A stretch of 64,000 nt of DNA from the NCBI GenBank assembly GCA_947034885.2, contig OX344754.2:11949501-12013500 (forward strand), written 5' to 3'. Positions 36,378 through 49,138 of this stretch are shown one piece after another. This stretch comes from Thuidium tamariscinum. Its lineage: Eukaryota > Streptophyta > Bryopsida > Hypnales > Thuidiaceae. A program made the translations under genes and the position numbers. Under the pieces are notes generated by a model, which made no database searches, had not been told where the DNA came from, and was given only the letters and a program-made list of their open reading frames with translations. The stretch's first letter is position 1; each line of letters opens with the position of its first letter.

Positions 36378-36445
36378 TTGGCAGTTACTGCCACTTTTGG
36401 GTACGTTGTGTAAACAATGTACCCAAAAGTGGCAATAACTACCAA
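36378..36445. repeat. Short palindrome, 32-bp arms
   Basis: Arms 36378-36409 and 36414-36445 share GTTACTGCCACTTTTGGGTA and its near-perfect complement. Half of the motif recurs at 19486-19515, so it may be the two joined ends of a small inverted-repeat element. Confidence 0.6.
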
Positions 36446-36614
36446 TTCTAAAAAATTTAAAATTTAAATTTGGATTTAGTACACTTGGCATGTTCTTACA
36501 GGCCAAAGAATTTAAAATTTAAAATTTTTAAATCTTCATTTCTCTCCCCCCTCCCCTCTTTCCTCTTGTAAGTTTTTGAAACCAACTGATTGACAAACAT
36601 TATGGGACAAGTGA

Positions 36615-36830
36615 TCCTGTATTGATATTCGTATCTATATTCGTATCTATATTTATATCTATATTTTTATTTGTATTATATTTGTATTTGTATTTATATT
36701 CATATTTGTATTCGTATCTATATTTATATTTGTATCTATATCTATATCTAGACCGTATCTGGACCATATTCATATAATCCGTATAGTATATATAGAGTAT
36801 CCGTATCCATATCCATATCTAAACAGTTCA
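36615..36830. repeat. TATYTG-type hexanucleotide tract
   Basis: About 215 bp of degenerate 6-bp units (TATCTA, TATTTG, TATTCG and TATCCG). Confidence 0.9.
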
Positions 36831-36845
36831 GATTAAATCTTACAC

Positions 36846-37480
36846 GATCAATGGCTTGGGGATTTTTGAAAAATCAACAGTGATTACAAAGGTAAACTTT
36901 TAAAAAAAAAAATCAATGGCTTGTAAATTTTTTGAAAGAGGAGGGGGGCTAATTAATTGACCTGGGTGGTACGCCACTTTTCGTCACATTGTGTGTGTGT
37001 CACATCGTACATCAAAATAATCAGTATAGAACATTGTCTGTGTTGGTAAAAACAAAAAATGAAACAATAGGTAAGTCTCACTCAAATTTGCTGAAGTAAT
37101 GTGGTCTTGTAATTAGGTGTCACTCCTTGTTGTGTTTGAATGTGGTTTACGTGGTGAATGTCTTTTGTAATCTGCGTTACATGCTTTTTTTTTCTATTAG
37201 TGACAGCTTGTTGTGTTTTTAAATAAAGTTTTTCAACAAAATTAGCAACTTAGATTTCTAGAGGAGATTCACATTTGTAAGCTACTGCAGGAAACAGACA
37301 TGGATGTCTTGGTGATAGCCCAACAATAGCCTTAAACAGCAAGAATGTTAATTATGTCATTACCCATTTGGTTGCGACTGCTGCGCACCTCTTGATCAAA
37401 ATACTATTTTTCTCATTTTGTGACTTCATATACAAGCCATCTCTCATCATCCATTTATGGTCCTCGTAGCTAGGCTGTGA
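36846..37480. other. Intergenic DNA before the LINE, no gene seen
   Basis: Moderately AT-rich with no frame or motif I recognise. It ends at the left target-site duplication of the LINE (37481-37498). Confidence 0.5.
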
Positions 37481-37832
37481 CCAAGGCCTTTCAATTTTAT
37501 TTATTTTTTGAAACAAATGAACGAATTCCATTGCAATGGGAACCAGAACACAGACCAGAGAGCAAGCCTTCGGCGAGAAATATTTTTGGGAACAACAAAA
37601 AGAGCACACTAGCCTGCCTAACAGACTAAACCCCACATGTTGAACTTAAGCAATAGCCTGTATTTCTAATTTTTTAGGTGCTTATCAACTTCCAATTTTT
37701 TCCGTCCTTTTTTCTTGCAAGCAAACGCCCAGGAAGCCAACGACGGCCGCAGGCCGTCATAGCCTGAAGCACGGAGCAAACCATAACTCCCAGGCACACG
37801 CCATAACAATTCCTAACCAACACTCATGCCAC

Positions 37833-40800
37833 TTAAGTGAAGGTTCCCACTTTGGGATGAGTTAAATGCCAACTCATCTGCATGTGAGACCTTTCACCGA
37901 AAAAATTGGTTTGGAGCCAAATAGCATCGAAGCGCTGGAGAAAGGTGCCTGCCTTATCTGGATACATGACACACAGCGAAGAAGTCTTAAGCCATGCTCC
38001 TCGAGCATAATCAAGAAAAGCTTCCCACAAAGTTAATTCTAACTTATGGGTAGGCTAGACGTCACTATTAAAACAGATGGCATTGCGGTCAAGCCATACA
38101 ACCCAAATCACAGAACCACGAATTAAAGACCACATGGAAGTCCCTTTTTTCAGACGTTGAGGAAGTTTAGAGCCCAAAATGCATTGTTGCCAAGTCAAAC
38201 TTGGCCAACATCCTGCCACCGGTGGAATCTTCAACGCCTGATACAACACTGAGAGGGCGAAATCCCAAGCGTGCCGAGTTTTATCACACTGGTAAAAGCG
38301 ATGGAGGATGGATTCGTCAATACCTGCATGACAGCTTTGGCATTCCGTAGAGATATCCGGGCATATCGTTCTCCTCCAGCAATGGACTGCAATGGCACAG
38401 TGGTAAAGGGACCACAAGAATCCCGCATCCTTTTGGGGCCTGTGTTTACTCCACACCTCACTTCATCTGGATTTGTAACCAGTCACTAAGACGCCATTCC
38501 ACTTTTCATGAATAGGCTTACGTAGTTGTTTACGGCAAGTCAACAGAGACCTACCGAGCTTCGTGGAGTACGATTGCAGGGGTCTAGATTCTCCCCAAGA
38601 CCATCTTCCGGGATCAAAGAATAGTTCTTCAATAATTCCCACGTAAAGGGGGGGCCCTTTTAGTGATTGAGTTACCCTGATTCTTTTAAAGAATCCTGTG
38701 AGAAGTAACCCGTCTTGTATTGCAGCTTGAGGGCTAGATCGAAGGATGGAGGATCTACGGCCCACCGTAAAGTAAGGGAAGTCAGGGGGAAGTTCGATTG
38801 AATGGTGATTCTGGGCAAGTCAGGGTTTAAACCGCAGAGTCGTGATGAATACCAGAGATGGGAGAGTATCCGATGCGTGAGGGAAAAAACCGATATATTC
38901 TTGTTTTGTCGTCACCCCTCACTCCACAGTAAGTTTGCGAATCCATGGTGTTGGAACTGTGGAAGTTAATCTTCTGTAGATTGGAGTGTCCTCACTGCTC
39001 ATGCCAAATTGCTCGCTGGCTGACTCCCACGAGAGAAAATCTTGACTGTCTGGATTCCATATATCTTTAAGCTGATCCATTCCGTTCACCATTAACCGGG
39101 ATGCTCTAGATGCCGAAAAACCATGATTACCCCTATATAAACCGTAGTCCACCAGATCGAGGTAGTAAGGACTTCATCACCATTTTTTGGGGGAACGGCG
39201 AAGATGTGTTTATGAACCAGTCTCCATGCCTTAATAATATGGTCCCATGCCCGAGAGCCTTTCCTTGCTTGGAATTTACCAAGCATTGCCCATTGTGCCA
39301 TAGGAGGCCAAGTACCTTGTGATTGACGCTTGAGCTGGAGGAGTTTGAAGCATAGAAAAAATTGGAGATTAGAAGTACCTGGAGTCATGGCTTTAAGCAC
39401 CCATTTTGCCATCATTGCTTGAAGAGCTTCCTCAGGGTCCACAATATTTAACCCTCCAATTAGTCAAGATGCGCAACAGTCAAACCAGCTTACTCTGGTA
39501 CGACATCTGTGGGTAGTTTTTGACCATAGAAAATTGCGTAACAAGCCACGTATTTTTCGAATAACAGCAAGGGAACCCCCCCATATGGCTATAAAATACC
39601 AAAGAGTGCTTAAAAGAACTGCGTTGATGATTACTACTCGGCCAGCGAGAGATAAGTGAATATTGACCCAATAGTCAAGTTTTTTCTGTACTTTGCTTTC
39701 AAGGAAAGCATCAGTATCTGGGGTGTGTAGATTGATTCCAAAAGGAGAACCGAGAAGTTTTTCCATTTGATGCTCAATCGCCCAAGGACATTGAATGTCG
39801 GAGAGCCACGTAGGGGCTGGTGCCGTTGAAAGCCAATAAGTCAAGCTTTTCCCCCAGTTGATACACAACCCCGAAGCTAGTCCATAACGCTCAATAAGTA
39901 GGGATAGACGACGAAAATACCGTTCCTCTCCTCGGATTGTGAAATTGACATCATCGGCAAACTGGCTAATAAGTTGTTCAGCTGCCTCTTCTGGTAATGT
40001 GATACCTGCTAAGTCACCCTTCTCCATAAGATGCTTAGCTGCCACATTCAATGCTTCCTTAATAAAGAGGAATAAGTAAGGTGCCAGGGAGCATCCTTGA
40101 CGGACCCCTCTTAGCACTGGAAAGGATGCAGAGTCAATACCATTAATACATATTGACGAATCGGCATTGGTAAATAAGAGCTTAACAATGTTGATGAAAG
40201 TAGGAGGAATCCCCATCACTTCCAAAACTGAAAATAGAAATGGGAGGTGTACTGAGTCATACGCCTTTTGGAAATCTAATTTCAATAAAATCGAGTCTTG
40301 GTCTGATTGTTTTGCCCAGGAGATCGATTCATGCACTAGCAGAATATTATCCAAAATATATCGGGACGGTATGAATGCCGACTGATCAGTTGATATGATT
40401 TCGGCTAGGATTGGTTGGAGGCGTCTCTAGAGCGCTTTGGCAAGGATCTTGTAACCAGTGTTGAGTAAACTAATAGGCCTCCAGTTGGTGATTTCGTCCC
40501 TCGAACCTCCTTTGTGTAAGAGCGCGATTGTACCTTTATTCATCCCTAAAGGTAAGGAACCTTGATTATTTGATTGCTGGATTATTCTCGTGAATTCCAT
40601 CCCTATCAAGTACCAATATTTTTGATAAAATTCAGAAATGATTCCATCTGGGGTTGTTGCAAGAAACACTTACCGGTTTTGGCTCAAAATGGCTCAAAAT
40701 CAATGAGTCCTGTGAGTCCTATGACCCTTTGAAATAAAAAGAATTTTAAATGAAAAAAATATGGATAATTTGAAGAGCAATGAGAATATTATGTCTCTTG

Positions 40801-42829
40801 AAATTCAGACCTAAGAAATTTTTTCTCTAAATGTTATAGACAATGGAAAATACAATGAAAATAGCTCTTTTTTCACTAATTTGGTAAAAATAGTACAAAA
40901 ATTCAAAAAATTAAAATTAAAAATCCTTTTTTTCTTCAAGTAAATCTCTTTCTTTTCCAACAAATTTCATCTTTGGAAAAAATAAATTCTATTCTCTACA
41001 CCTACGCAAAGTCAGCCACTTTGATGACATGTGGAAGTTGGACAGTTTAATATTTTCAAAAATCCTTTTTAGGGATTGTGTAACTATACTATAGATCTAA
41101 GCATGCCAATTTTTAGCTCAAAATTTTCATTTTTGAGTCAAAAATAGGACTAAAAACCCCCAAAATGGCCAAGGTAGACAGCCAATTGGGGGCAGTTTAA
41201 AAATAGTAAACTAATTTTAAAAAAACTGAAAAAATTACACAACATATAAAACTTTTGTGTGCACCTTCATTCCAAATTTCAAGTTGATAGGGAAAAGGAT
41301 GCAAAAGTTATGAGCAAAAAACTACCTATTGGAGGTCAAGGGGACAAAAAATAGGACAAGTGTTTCTTGTAATCACCCTCTGGTCCTGGACTCTTGTGCG
41401 GGGCCATCTCATCCAACGCCAATTTCAGCTCTTGTTCGGTAATTGGAGTAGATAAGATAGCTTTTTCCTCAATAGACATGTTATCAGATAAAAGATCAAG
41501 GAATTCCTTCATTGCTGCAGTTTTTTCTGGAGATGCTGATTCCACTGAATAAAGATTATTGTAGAAATTGGAGCAGATTTTTCGCATACCTTCGCTATTT
41601 GTGACAGCTTGACCTTGCGGGTTCTGAAGTCTCGAGAGTGTTGATGAGGCAGGCTTTTCTCGAACCGCCTTGAAAAACTCCGCTGAAACCATATCGCCCC
41701 GCAGTTTCCATCGGATCCTCGAACGAGCCCGTTGCCCAACGATCTTTTTTGTTTCAACCTCTTGTAAGTTGAACCTTGCCGCTCCATGCTATTGCTGGAG
41801 GCTAGAGTCCTTAGGTTTTTGTTGGAGAAGTGTCGAGGCAGTTGAGAGTTCCTTATGAGCTGCATCCTCAACTGCGCAAAAATCTAGAGCCTTATCTTTA
41901 CAAAAGGAACGATATGCTTTGGTTACCTTCTTTAATTTTGAAAAAAAAGACGATGATGGGGAGGAGTTATACCATGCCCATTCAATAACTGGTTTAGTAG
42001 ATTCCAACCACTGGCTGCTCATCTTCCAACGGGAGGGACGAGCAGGGGAACTGTGAAACTCAACCAACGCTGTTACAAGAAGATGATCAGACCATGCATT
42101 GTCGCATCGTATAGTATACTCCATGAGTTTCCTACTAGAAGAACCTGATTCGTTTTTGAAGAGATACACCTTGTCCAGCCTTGCTAGGATACGCTGATCG
42201 TCCCTTCGGAAATTGTCCCACACGAAGGGTGAGCTACCCGCTGACCGTGGATTGTCCTCCATATGAAGGTGTCTTTTTAGGTTGGAAAAAATAGCCCTTT
42301 CTAGTGCTCAAATCATTCTACCGCACGTACTGGTCTTATCTTGTCTTGATTCAACCATGTTGAAGTCTCCTGCAAGTATCCACCGACAGCCATAAGGGAG
42401 GACACGAATCATGGTTTCCCATAACTGACAGCGAGTATGTGAGTCATTAGGAGCATATAGGTTGACTACTCCTATATTACCTCCCGGGAAACCTTTGAGA
42501 ATGAGCCACTGTGCCCTGTTCTCTAGAATTGTTCCTGAGTCTACAACCATGTGAGAAAACTTGGGAGCTAGTAACGTAAGGATGCCCCTTCGCCCAGCTC
42601 CATTGCCAGTAGGATCATTATTGTATCCTACACTAGCAGGGGCTATCCATGTGGAGGCTTGAGGCCAAATGAGCTTACCAACATTTTGTGCGTCCTGGTT
42701 CCTCAATTTATATTCTTGGATGAAGATGATGTCCAAGGGTGGAATCGATTGGATGTAGTTGCGCAACAGTGACACTGAGGCCTTATCGTTTAGGCCTCTC
42801 ACATTGAAAGATAGTAATCATAAAATCAT
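37833..42829 (-). pseudogene. LINE ORF2: endonuclease, reverse transcriptase, zf-RVT; broken
   Basis: It starts at ATG 42829 (MIL, then a TGA where LLSFNVRGLNDKA follows). The APE-type endonuclease (42829 to about 42000) keeps IQEYK, NLYAPN and AGDFNMV. The reverse transcriptase (about 41340 to 39460) keeps KSPGP/PDG, NWRPISLLN, LLKLDFQKAYDSV, GVRQGCSLAPYLF and QFADD. The zinc-binding C-terminus (zf-RVT, 38456-38055) shows WRRTICPD, CQSCHAGIDESILHRFYQC. The frame ends at a natural TAA (37833). Damage: TGA at codon 4 and near 42305, TAG at 40424-40426, TGA at 39461-39463 and 38463-38465, TAG near 38052, one frameshift between about 39090 and 39150, and the nested transposon, which with its target duplication adds 732 bp and so leaves the frame aligned. 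Confidence 0.9.
40651..41378 (-). mobile_element. 728-bp non-autonomous DNA transposon nested in LINE ORF2
   Basis: It splits the conserved KSPGPDG motif of the reverse transcriptase. The inverted ends read GGGTGATTACAAGAAACACT and GGGTTGTTGCAAGAAACACT. The 4-bp target TCTG is duplicated (40647-40650 and 41379-41382), and removing the element plus one copy restores the codons for GPDGIISEF. It belongs to the same family as 48415-49134 and 50258-50979, in the opposite orientation. Confidence 0.85.
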
Positions 42830-43242
42830 TGACGGGTGTTGGAGAGGGAGGATCTATTGGCGGGGTCCTCAACGCTAGGAAGTGAAAGTCCAGATTTGTA
42901 GCCCCATCCGTCATATCCAACCTGCACAGGAGTGATCGATGGTGTAGATGGGGATGAGCTGAGGGCGCGAGCTGCTGCTCGAGCATTCTTGACGGAGATA
43001 GTTAATTCTACAGCTGGGATGGAAGATGATGGGACAACGCTTGTGGTCGTAACTGGTGTCTAAAGTCGACTTGAGTCAGGTACGTCTTGATTCTCCTGAG
43101 TATGTCGAATTCTTGGTGCAGTGAGCTGTTGAATTGCTTTGTAAGCTCTCTTGTTATCCCTAGCTTCAGCCCTACTGAATTGAGATGATAGGCGAGAGGG
43201 GTTTAGAGAAGTTCTAGAACCTTGAGAATTGTTGTCGTGGCC

Positions 43243-45216
43243 CTAGGGAGAGAATTGGATTGATCGAGGTTGTAGCGGGTTGAGTAGAGGTTGTCCCTGT
43301 TGCCCCAAATTCTGAATTCCAAGCTTAACAGGTGAGAATTGCTTGCACTGAGCGTCCTCAAAAGCCTCTTCCTCATATGGTGACGGTCCTTCTTCATCGT
43401 CAACTGGTTGATTTCCTTCTGAATCATCAGAGAAAGCAAATCGTTTACCTTGTGTGAGATCAATCCCAAATAAGGCCAACGTGATGCTAGCTGGTTCTAA
43501 GGGGCCATGTTGAACTGAGGGAGGGCAAGAGTGCGGTTGTGCCGAGCTCAACTTTGGTGCCTGTTGCGGAAGGTGGGGCTGGGAGCATTGACCCGGGTTT
43601 GTTATCGAGTCGATCTTTGGTGCAGCGCCAATGGACTCGCTTAGCTTGGCTGATTGAGGGGGGCTGTCATCTTCGATCAGATCCTCCTGCTCCACTTGAT
43701 CAACTTCCATGATACGTTCCTGCTCTTCTGCTAAGTGGAGCATCTACTACTCAATCTCGGCTTCAAGGGAAGAGTCGATATTCTTGTCTTGATCAGTGGT
43801 ATCGTCGATCTCGATGATGTTTGACAAATGGACCGGATTGTCGATCGGTCGGAGTGGGGGGGGGGCCGGGGGAAGGATTTCTTGTACTTCTAATTCCTCT
43901 TGGGGGTTTGCTAATTGAGGCGGGTGAAGGCAGATGAGAACCTAATCGACGGAAGATTGTGGCAGATTACCGTATCCACTTATTTTGTCCTTGGTCGAAG
44001 TTGCTCCATCAAGAATTGCAGTTGAGTTTTGGATGAGATTTGGCATGGCATTTTCCACCTTTGGATATTCAATATCCATTGCTACCGGTTTAGATGCCCT
44101 TGCGTCACTTTCAGCTTGCTGAGTGTAAGATTGGTGTCGACGCCGCGGCTTCGACTGCTTCACCTTCAACTTGTTGTTTTTCCGTACCACCAACGTAAAC
44201 CCCTCCTCATCAGGTGAAGAAGGTTGTGAAGATTGTTGTCGAGGTGTGTTATCAGGATGAGAACGCACACGTTGCTCGGATCGATGACGATGACGATCTG
44301 GTAGTGGTTTGCCTCTGTATTGAGTTAGACCTCCCTGTTGTGCCGCCAGAGGAGGTGACGGTAGGATGCCCCGGCTTGGACAGTCCGATTCTTCATGCTC
44401 CAACCCCGGGCATCGGCGACAGATGGTATCCACAATTTCATATTCAATTGTAACTTCAGAGAAGAGCCCTGTCACGTTAGCCACTGAAAGCTTCAATGTG
44501 TAACCAACGACAGGGTTGATAGCAATGCAAAACCTTGGGTCAACATTGTTAAGCATGTTCCTATCTTCATCGAGGACCGTGCCTACAATACTAGCAAATT
44601 TCTTCGCTTCATGTTGGTGGAACTCTAGTGGAAGATTCTTGAGGTTAATCCAGCAAGGGATTCCTAATCCTATTGGTTGGCTAGGGTTAAATGCAGGAAT
44701 CCATCGTTGAAGGATTGCAATGCTAATCTTTAGGCGGCATGGGGAAAGATCAAGGGCTTGTTTGACTAGCTCTACTGACGCAAGTTTGATAAAATGAAAG
44801 CCACCTCCTACGTACATGTAGAGTTCGATCCTAGAGTTGATCAGAATTTCAATCTCCCGAATCCAGTGTTCATGGTTGGTTGATGGGGGCAAGTCAGTCG
44901 TGAATCTAACAATAACGACATGGAGTTTAAAGTAAGCTGCCTCCTGTTTAAGCGCCACCATGTCCAGTGTCGACGCTAGCACTTCCACACAGTCGCGTAT
45001 CGGCAGCCCGTTAGGGTTACGGTGTACATCCGATGGCGAGACTGGAATTTGACGCACGTTTTGAGTATCCTGGTGTAGCATCTGAGATGCCACAGCAAAG
45101 TCCGTGGCTGTAACCCTACGGCGGTTATTCAAAGCAAGCCCGAAGGAATCTAGAATACTAGATCTAGAAACGCACCTGTCACACCGTATGGCGGCGGCGT
45201 AGTTAGGCGCTGACAT
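43243..45216 (-). pseudogene. LINE ORF1 (DUF4283 and CCHC zinc knuckle), stops inside
   Basis: The ATG is at 45216. The first 424 codons are open, then the same frame continues to 43243 through TAG stops at 43942-43944 and a double TAG at 43744-43749. Residues about 95-215 look like DUF4283 (GIPCWINLKNLPLEF and similar), followed by a CX2CX4HX4C zinc knuckle at 266-279 (CRRCPGLEHEESDC). Beyond it lies a Ser/Gln/Arg-rich basic tail with RRRH. This is the nucleic-acid-binding protein of plant L1 elements that coats the LINE RNA. All three internal stops are TAG, consistent with C-to-T decay of CAG codons. Confidence 0.85.
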
Positions 45217-45451
45217 TCTAGTGTATTAGGTTATACTAAGACGGTTTGCGAAACTAAGGTCGAATATACTGAACTAAGCTCAAGTTTATCAATCGCATGT
45301 GCACACATGAACGTGACCGTAGCAATTCGGGAAACAACAAGTCTCAAGATGATGCATTTCTTTGTGAAACTAGCTCGGATTTGTGGTGCGGCAGCACCAC
45401 ACGACTCCTCCAACTCTCACCATCTCTTCCAATCCAAAGCCTTGCAATTTT

Positions 45452-45613
45452 GACAATTGGCTTACAATTGGCTTTGCTCTCAGAGATTTATGCCTTACAG
45501 TACCGGTTTAGAAAGTATAGTATGATCTTGAAAGACTGGAATGGATTATTGTATTCTAAATCCATTCTTGCTCTCACTATTTGGTGATTCTATTTAATCT
45601 TTTAAGTGCACTA
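45452..45613. other. Short intergenic spacer
   Basis: Unique sequence between the LINE target duplication and a MITE. It contains no feature. Confidence 0.4.
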
Positions 45614-45886
45614 AGGTAGGTACACCCAAAATGGCACCTAACCTTAAAGTGCCATCTACAATGTGCATACATTTCCAAAATCAGTCATGTACTCAGATTG
45701 TAGATGGTGCTTTCAGAAACAGACTTTGACCACTAATAATTTTTGCATACGGTATCCAAATCCTTTGTTCTTTGGTGGGTTGGAACACATTTTCACTCGC
45801 CAACAAGACTGTATAAAAATTTAAACAACATAATAACAGCACCTAGGCATAGTAAGAATAAGTGGCACTTTTAGGTGAATCCACCT
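45614..45886. mobile_element. 273-bp MITE, inverted copy of the 28240 family
   Basis: Begins AGGTAGGTACACCC and ends inverted in TTTTAGGTGAATCCACCT, flanked by TA (45612-45613 and 45887-45888). Read in reverse it aligns with 28240-28511 over most of its length, including a shared GTCATGTAC and AGAAACARACTT core. Same length class, so a true family with internal conservation. Confidence 0.8.
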
Positions 45887-45888
45887 TA

Positions 45889-48410
45889 ATCTGGTACTCT
45901 CAACATCAAGAAAATGCTTGATCATGATTGCTTGCCTGGACAATTGCTTTGTTAGGATTGACATGTTTCAGTTTCAACTTAGAGTTGTTTATGATTTAGG
46001 GTTTAACCTTAAAAACTTCCACTTCACAATTGTTTGAAGAATGAAAAAATCAAGTTTCTATTTTTGAATTTTTTTTCTTAGACAACCATAATATTTTGTA
46101 ACCTTCATGCACTATAATTATTATGTTGAGTTTCCACCTATTCACTAAGCTACTAATGAGTATAGAATATTCCATGCCCTCTACTTTAAAGTCAAGGCAA
46201 TGACAATGTATCCTATTGTATATTATGTTCACCTCAATTTTTTCTTTACTGCTACTAGGTGTTATACTCAATTCAATATATTCTTCACCATATTAAAGAC
46301 TTAAACCTTTATCAAAAGTTTGTACAGTAGTACAAAAAAATTAAGTTACAAGCATTCAAAGTTTGAAAACCTAGTATGGCAAGGTGCAAAACCATTGATG
46401 TTTCATTTTATAGTAAATGCTTATATCATGTAATCTATATATAGTAAAGTGTTGGTAGGGAGAAAAAATTAGTGTTTCTTTCTATAATAAATATTTATAT
46501 CTTGCAATCTGTGGTCAAAATTTCTACAAATTTCTTTTTTAAATTCTCATACTTGTCTAATTGAAAGAGTAAACAAATGGCAAACATTGTATTTTAAGGA
46601 AGCCAAATATTCATCCATCTCTAAAACAAGGATAACCTTTATTTTCTAGTTTCTTTTATTCTACTTTCATTGTGAATTGATAGTTTTATTGATATTTTTG
46701 TAGAAATTAATAAAAGTTGTTGAAAAAAGTTATATTTTGAACACTAAATATAATTGTCTTTTAAATGGTGCAATTTTTCTTCATATTGCCTAAAAACAAG
46801 GGTTCATTAATGTATGAATGATTTTAATTTTTTTTTCTAAAGACAAAATCACATAGTTTTCAATTTCTTCTAGTTTGTTGAAATTCATTAGGTTCAAATT
46901 ATAAATAAAATTATTCAAATTTGTTTCCATGGTGACAAATAAATAATTTTTGTGCTTTCTTCTAAGGTCCACAAATAGATATGTGCAAAAAAATTTATTC
47001 CTAATTCATGTAAATGTAATTTCTATCAATGCTAAGCTTTTCCTCCCTTGTATTATAGTCAATAATCAAAATATAGTTAAAATAAAGGACAAAATGATTT
47101 GTGCAATAACTTGATTGTCTATGAAAATTGTAGTTTTGAAAATAAATTACCAAACATTCATCATAATAGAATCCTACTTACAAAGTTTAGAACATTCAAT
47201 AATAAAAAATGATGTACAACAACCAAGCACTAATAGCAAGATTGATGTCATTTAATTGTTAATAAAGCACTTCTAGAGGTGAATATTGTATGCATCAACA
47301 TATAATAATGTGAATATAGGTGTACCTTCCTAATTAGTTAAATGAAATTAATTGCCTCCAAATTGGAAAAATCAAATTAATTAAAATGTAATAAAATCAT
47401 GATGGTGGACAATCTCAACTCCTAAAAGAATAGAAATTAGAAGATACCTATACTTTGAAGTAAGTAAACCTTTTTATGCTTTTTTATTATCATTCATAGT
47501 TCATTTCAAGTTTATATTTTGGAATTGAAGTCTAAAAGGTCAACTGTTTATTTAGACTTCAACTTGAGAGTAGAAATCACTCTCAAAATCCCCTCTCGTT
47601 TGTCAAATCAATTAGTTAACTAATACATACTTTCTAAGGAAGACACCCCAATATATTCATTTTATTGATGATATTTAAATCAAAGAGGATTATTTTAAAT
47701 TAAATTAAATAAATTTTGTTGTCTTTGTTGGTGGCATCAAAATAAAATAATATACCATAAAATTTTGGTATATTAGTGTATTTGCAGTGTCTCTTTGTCT
47801 ATCAATTGGGTATTTTTGAGTGATTTAGTGATGCTGTCTGTTTTCACTTAAATCTAATTATGGAAATTTGATCAAAACAAAAGCAATATTGTAACAAATT
47901 TGTTCCAAGAGAAGCACAATGTTTTCGTCGAAACAATATTGTTGCAAATACCAATATAATTTTTTATTATAAATAAAAATAAAAATGATATCTTTTCCTT
48001 ACAACACAATCATCAATGATGGTTGTAGTTGGTGATTTGAAGACCTAGTTTGGTTAGTAGCTTTTCCATATCCAAAATTGATAGTAAGACATAAATTTTT
48101 GTCCATCAGAAATGGAACCACCCCAAAAGGAAATTTTTTCCTAGACAATTTTTCTTAGAGGAAAGTTATTGATTTATAGAAAAGTGTTGTTAAGGTTGAC
48201 AAACAAGGAAATTTGTAAACTAGTGGCATCAATGTAGTATCCTTTAGCAGAATCCTTGCCATTCAATTTGCTTCTTTAGTTTTCATAAGATTTACTCAAC
48301 CTTGCCATTCATGTCTCCTTAGCCAACTTTTGGTGCATGGGATCACACTTATCTCAATGTCACTGTGATTGTGGTAAAGGTGGTTATAAAGAATTATCTT
48401 TCCAAGCAAT
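45889..48410. other. AT-rich intergenic DNA, no gene seen
   Basis: Low-complexity AT-rich sequence. The small frames at 46050-46271 and 46790-46972 lack any motif. No structured repeat was recognised. Confidence 0.55.
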
Positions 48411-48414
48411 GCTA

Positions 48415-49134
48415 GGGTGAATGCAAAAAACACTTGTACTGTTCTGCATCACATGATGTATACTAATCAATTTTTTGATCATAACTTTTGTGTTTTGACT
48501 TTAAATGATTCAAGATTTATAGGGAAGGTACTCATGACTATTATATTCCTTTTCTGATTTTTCCATAATTTTCACAAATAATGAACTATCAAAAAATTGA
48601 CCCCAATTTAATATTACACTTGCCAATTTGGAGGGTTTTTTGTACTATTAAGCACCCAAAAAGACAATTCTTGAGCTGACATTTGGAAGAGATGGTCTTC
48701 TAATAGAATTTCAGCTAGTGGAAAAAGGAACTCTTTAAGTAATTATTTTTATGTAGTGTAGAAGTCTACAAAGTGATCTTCTTTCAGCTTGCATTTTGAA
48801 ACATGTAACAAATAATTTTGGTGAGTTTTTGGTGAACATCCATCTCTATAAAGTTGTTGCAAATGTATGATTTTAATTTTATTTCTTAAACTTTTTTCCT
48901 ATTTTTTTCTAATTAAAACAATCCATCAAAGTAAGATTTTCTTGAGATTTAGCACTTTTCTATTTCTACTACTTAGAGAATTTTCCTATGAATTTCCTTT
49001 GGTGGTTATCTTCATCTTACATGTGCATACATTAGATATTTTTTTTAAATTTTAATTATTTTTCTAATTTTAAAGTACTCCCAAAAAAATCATAAAAACA
49101 CAACAAAATTGACAAGTGTTTCTTGCAATCACCT
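48415..49134 (+). mobile_element. 720-bp non-autonomous DNA transposon, family copy 2
   Basis: Inverted ends GGGTGAATGCAAAAAACACT and AGGTGATTGCAAGAAACACT, with near-identical 4-bp flanks GCTA (48411-48414) and ACTA (49135-49138). The interior shares CATAACTTTTG near the start and GCACTTTTCTA and TACTCCCAAAA near the end with copy 3, in the same orientation. No transposase frame. Confidence 0.8.
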
Positions 49135-49138
49135 ACTA

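Larger units (their letters stand above)
37499..45433 (-). mobile_element. Full-length L1-type LINE, decayed
   Basis: It is flanked by an 18-bp target duplication with two mismatches (37481-37498 CCAAGGCCTTTCAATTTT; 45434-45451 CCAAAGCCTTGCAATTTT). On the minus strand the order is a 5' UTR of about 217 bp beginning GGAAGAGATGGTG, ORF1, ORF2, a 3' UTR, and an A-rich tail (CAAAAAATAAATAAAATT) abutting the left duplication. Without the nested 728-bp transposon (40651-41378) the element is about 7.2 kb. Both frames carry stops, so it cannot move by itself. Confidence 0.9.
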
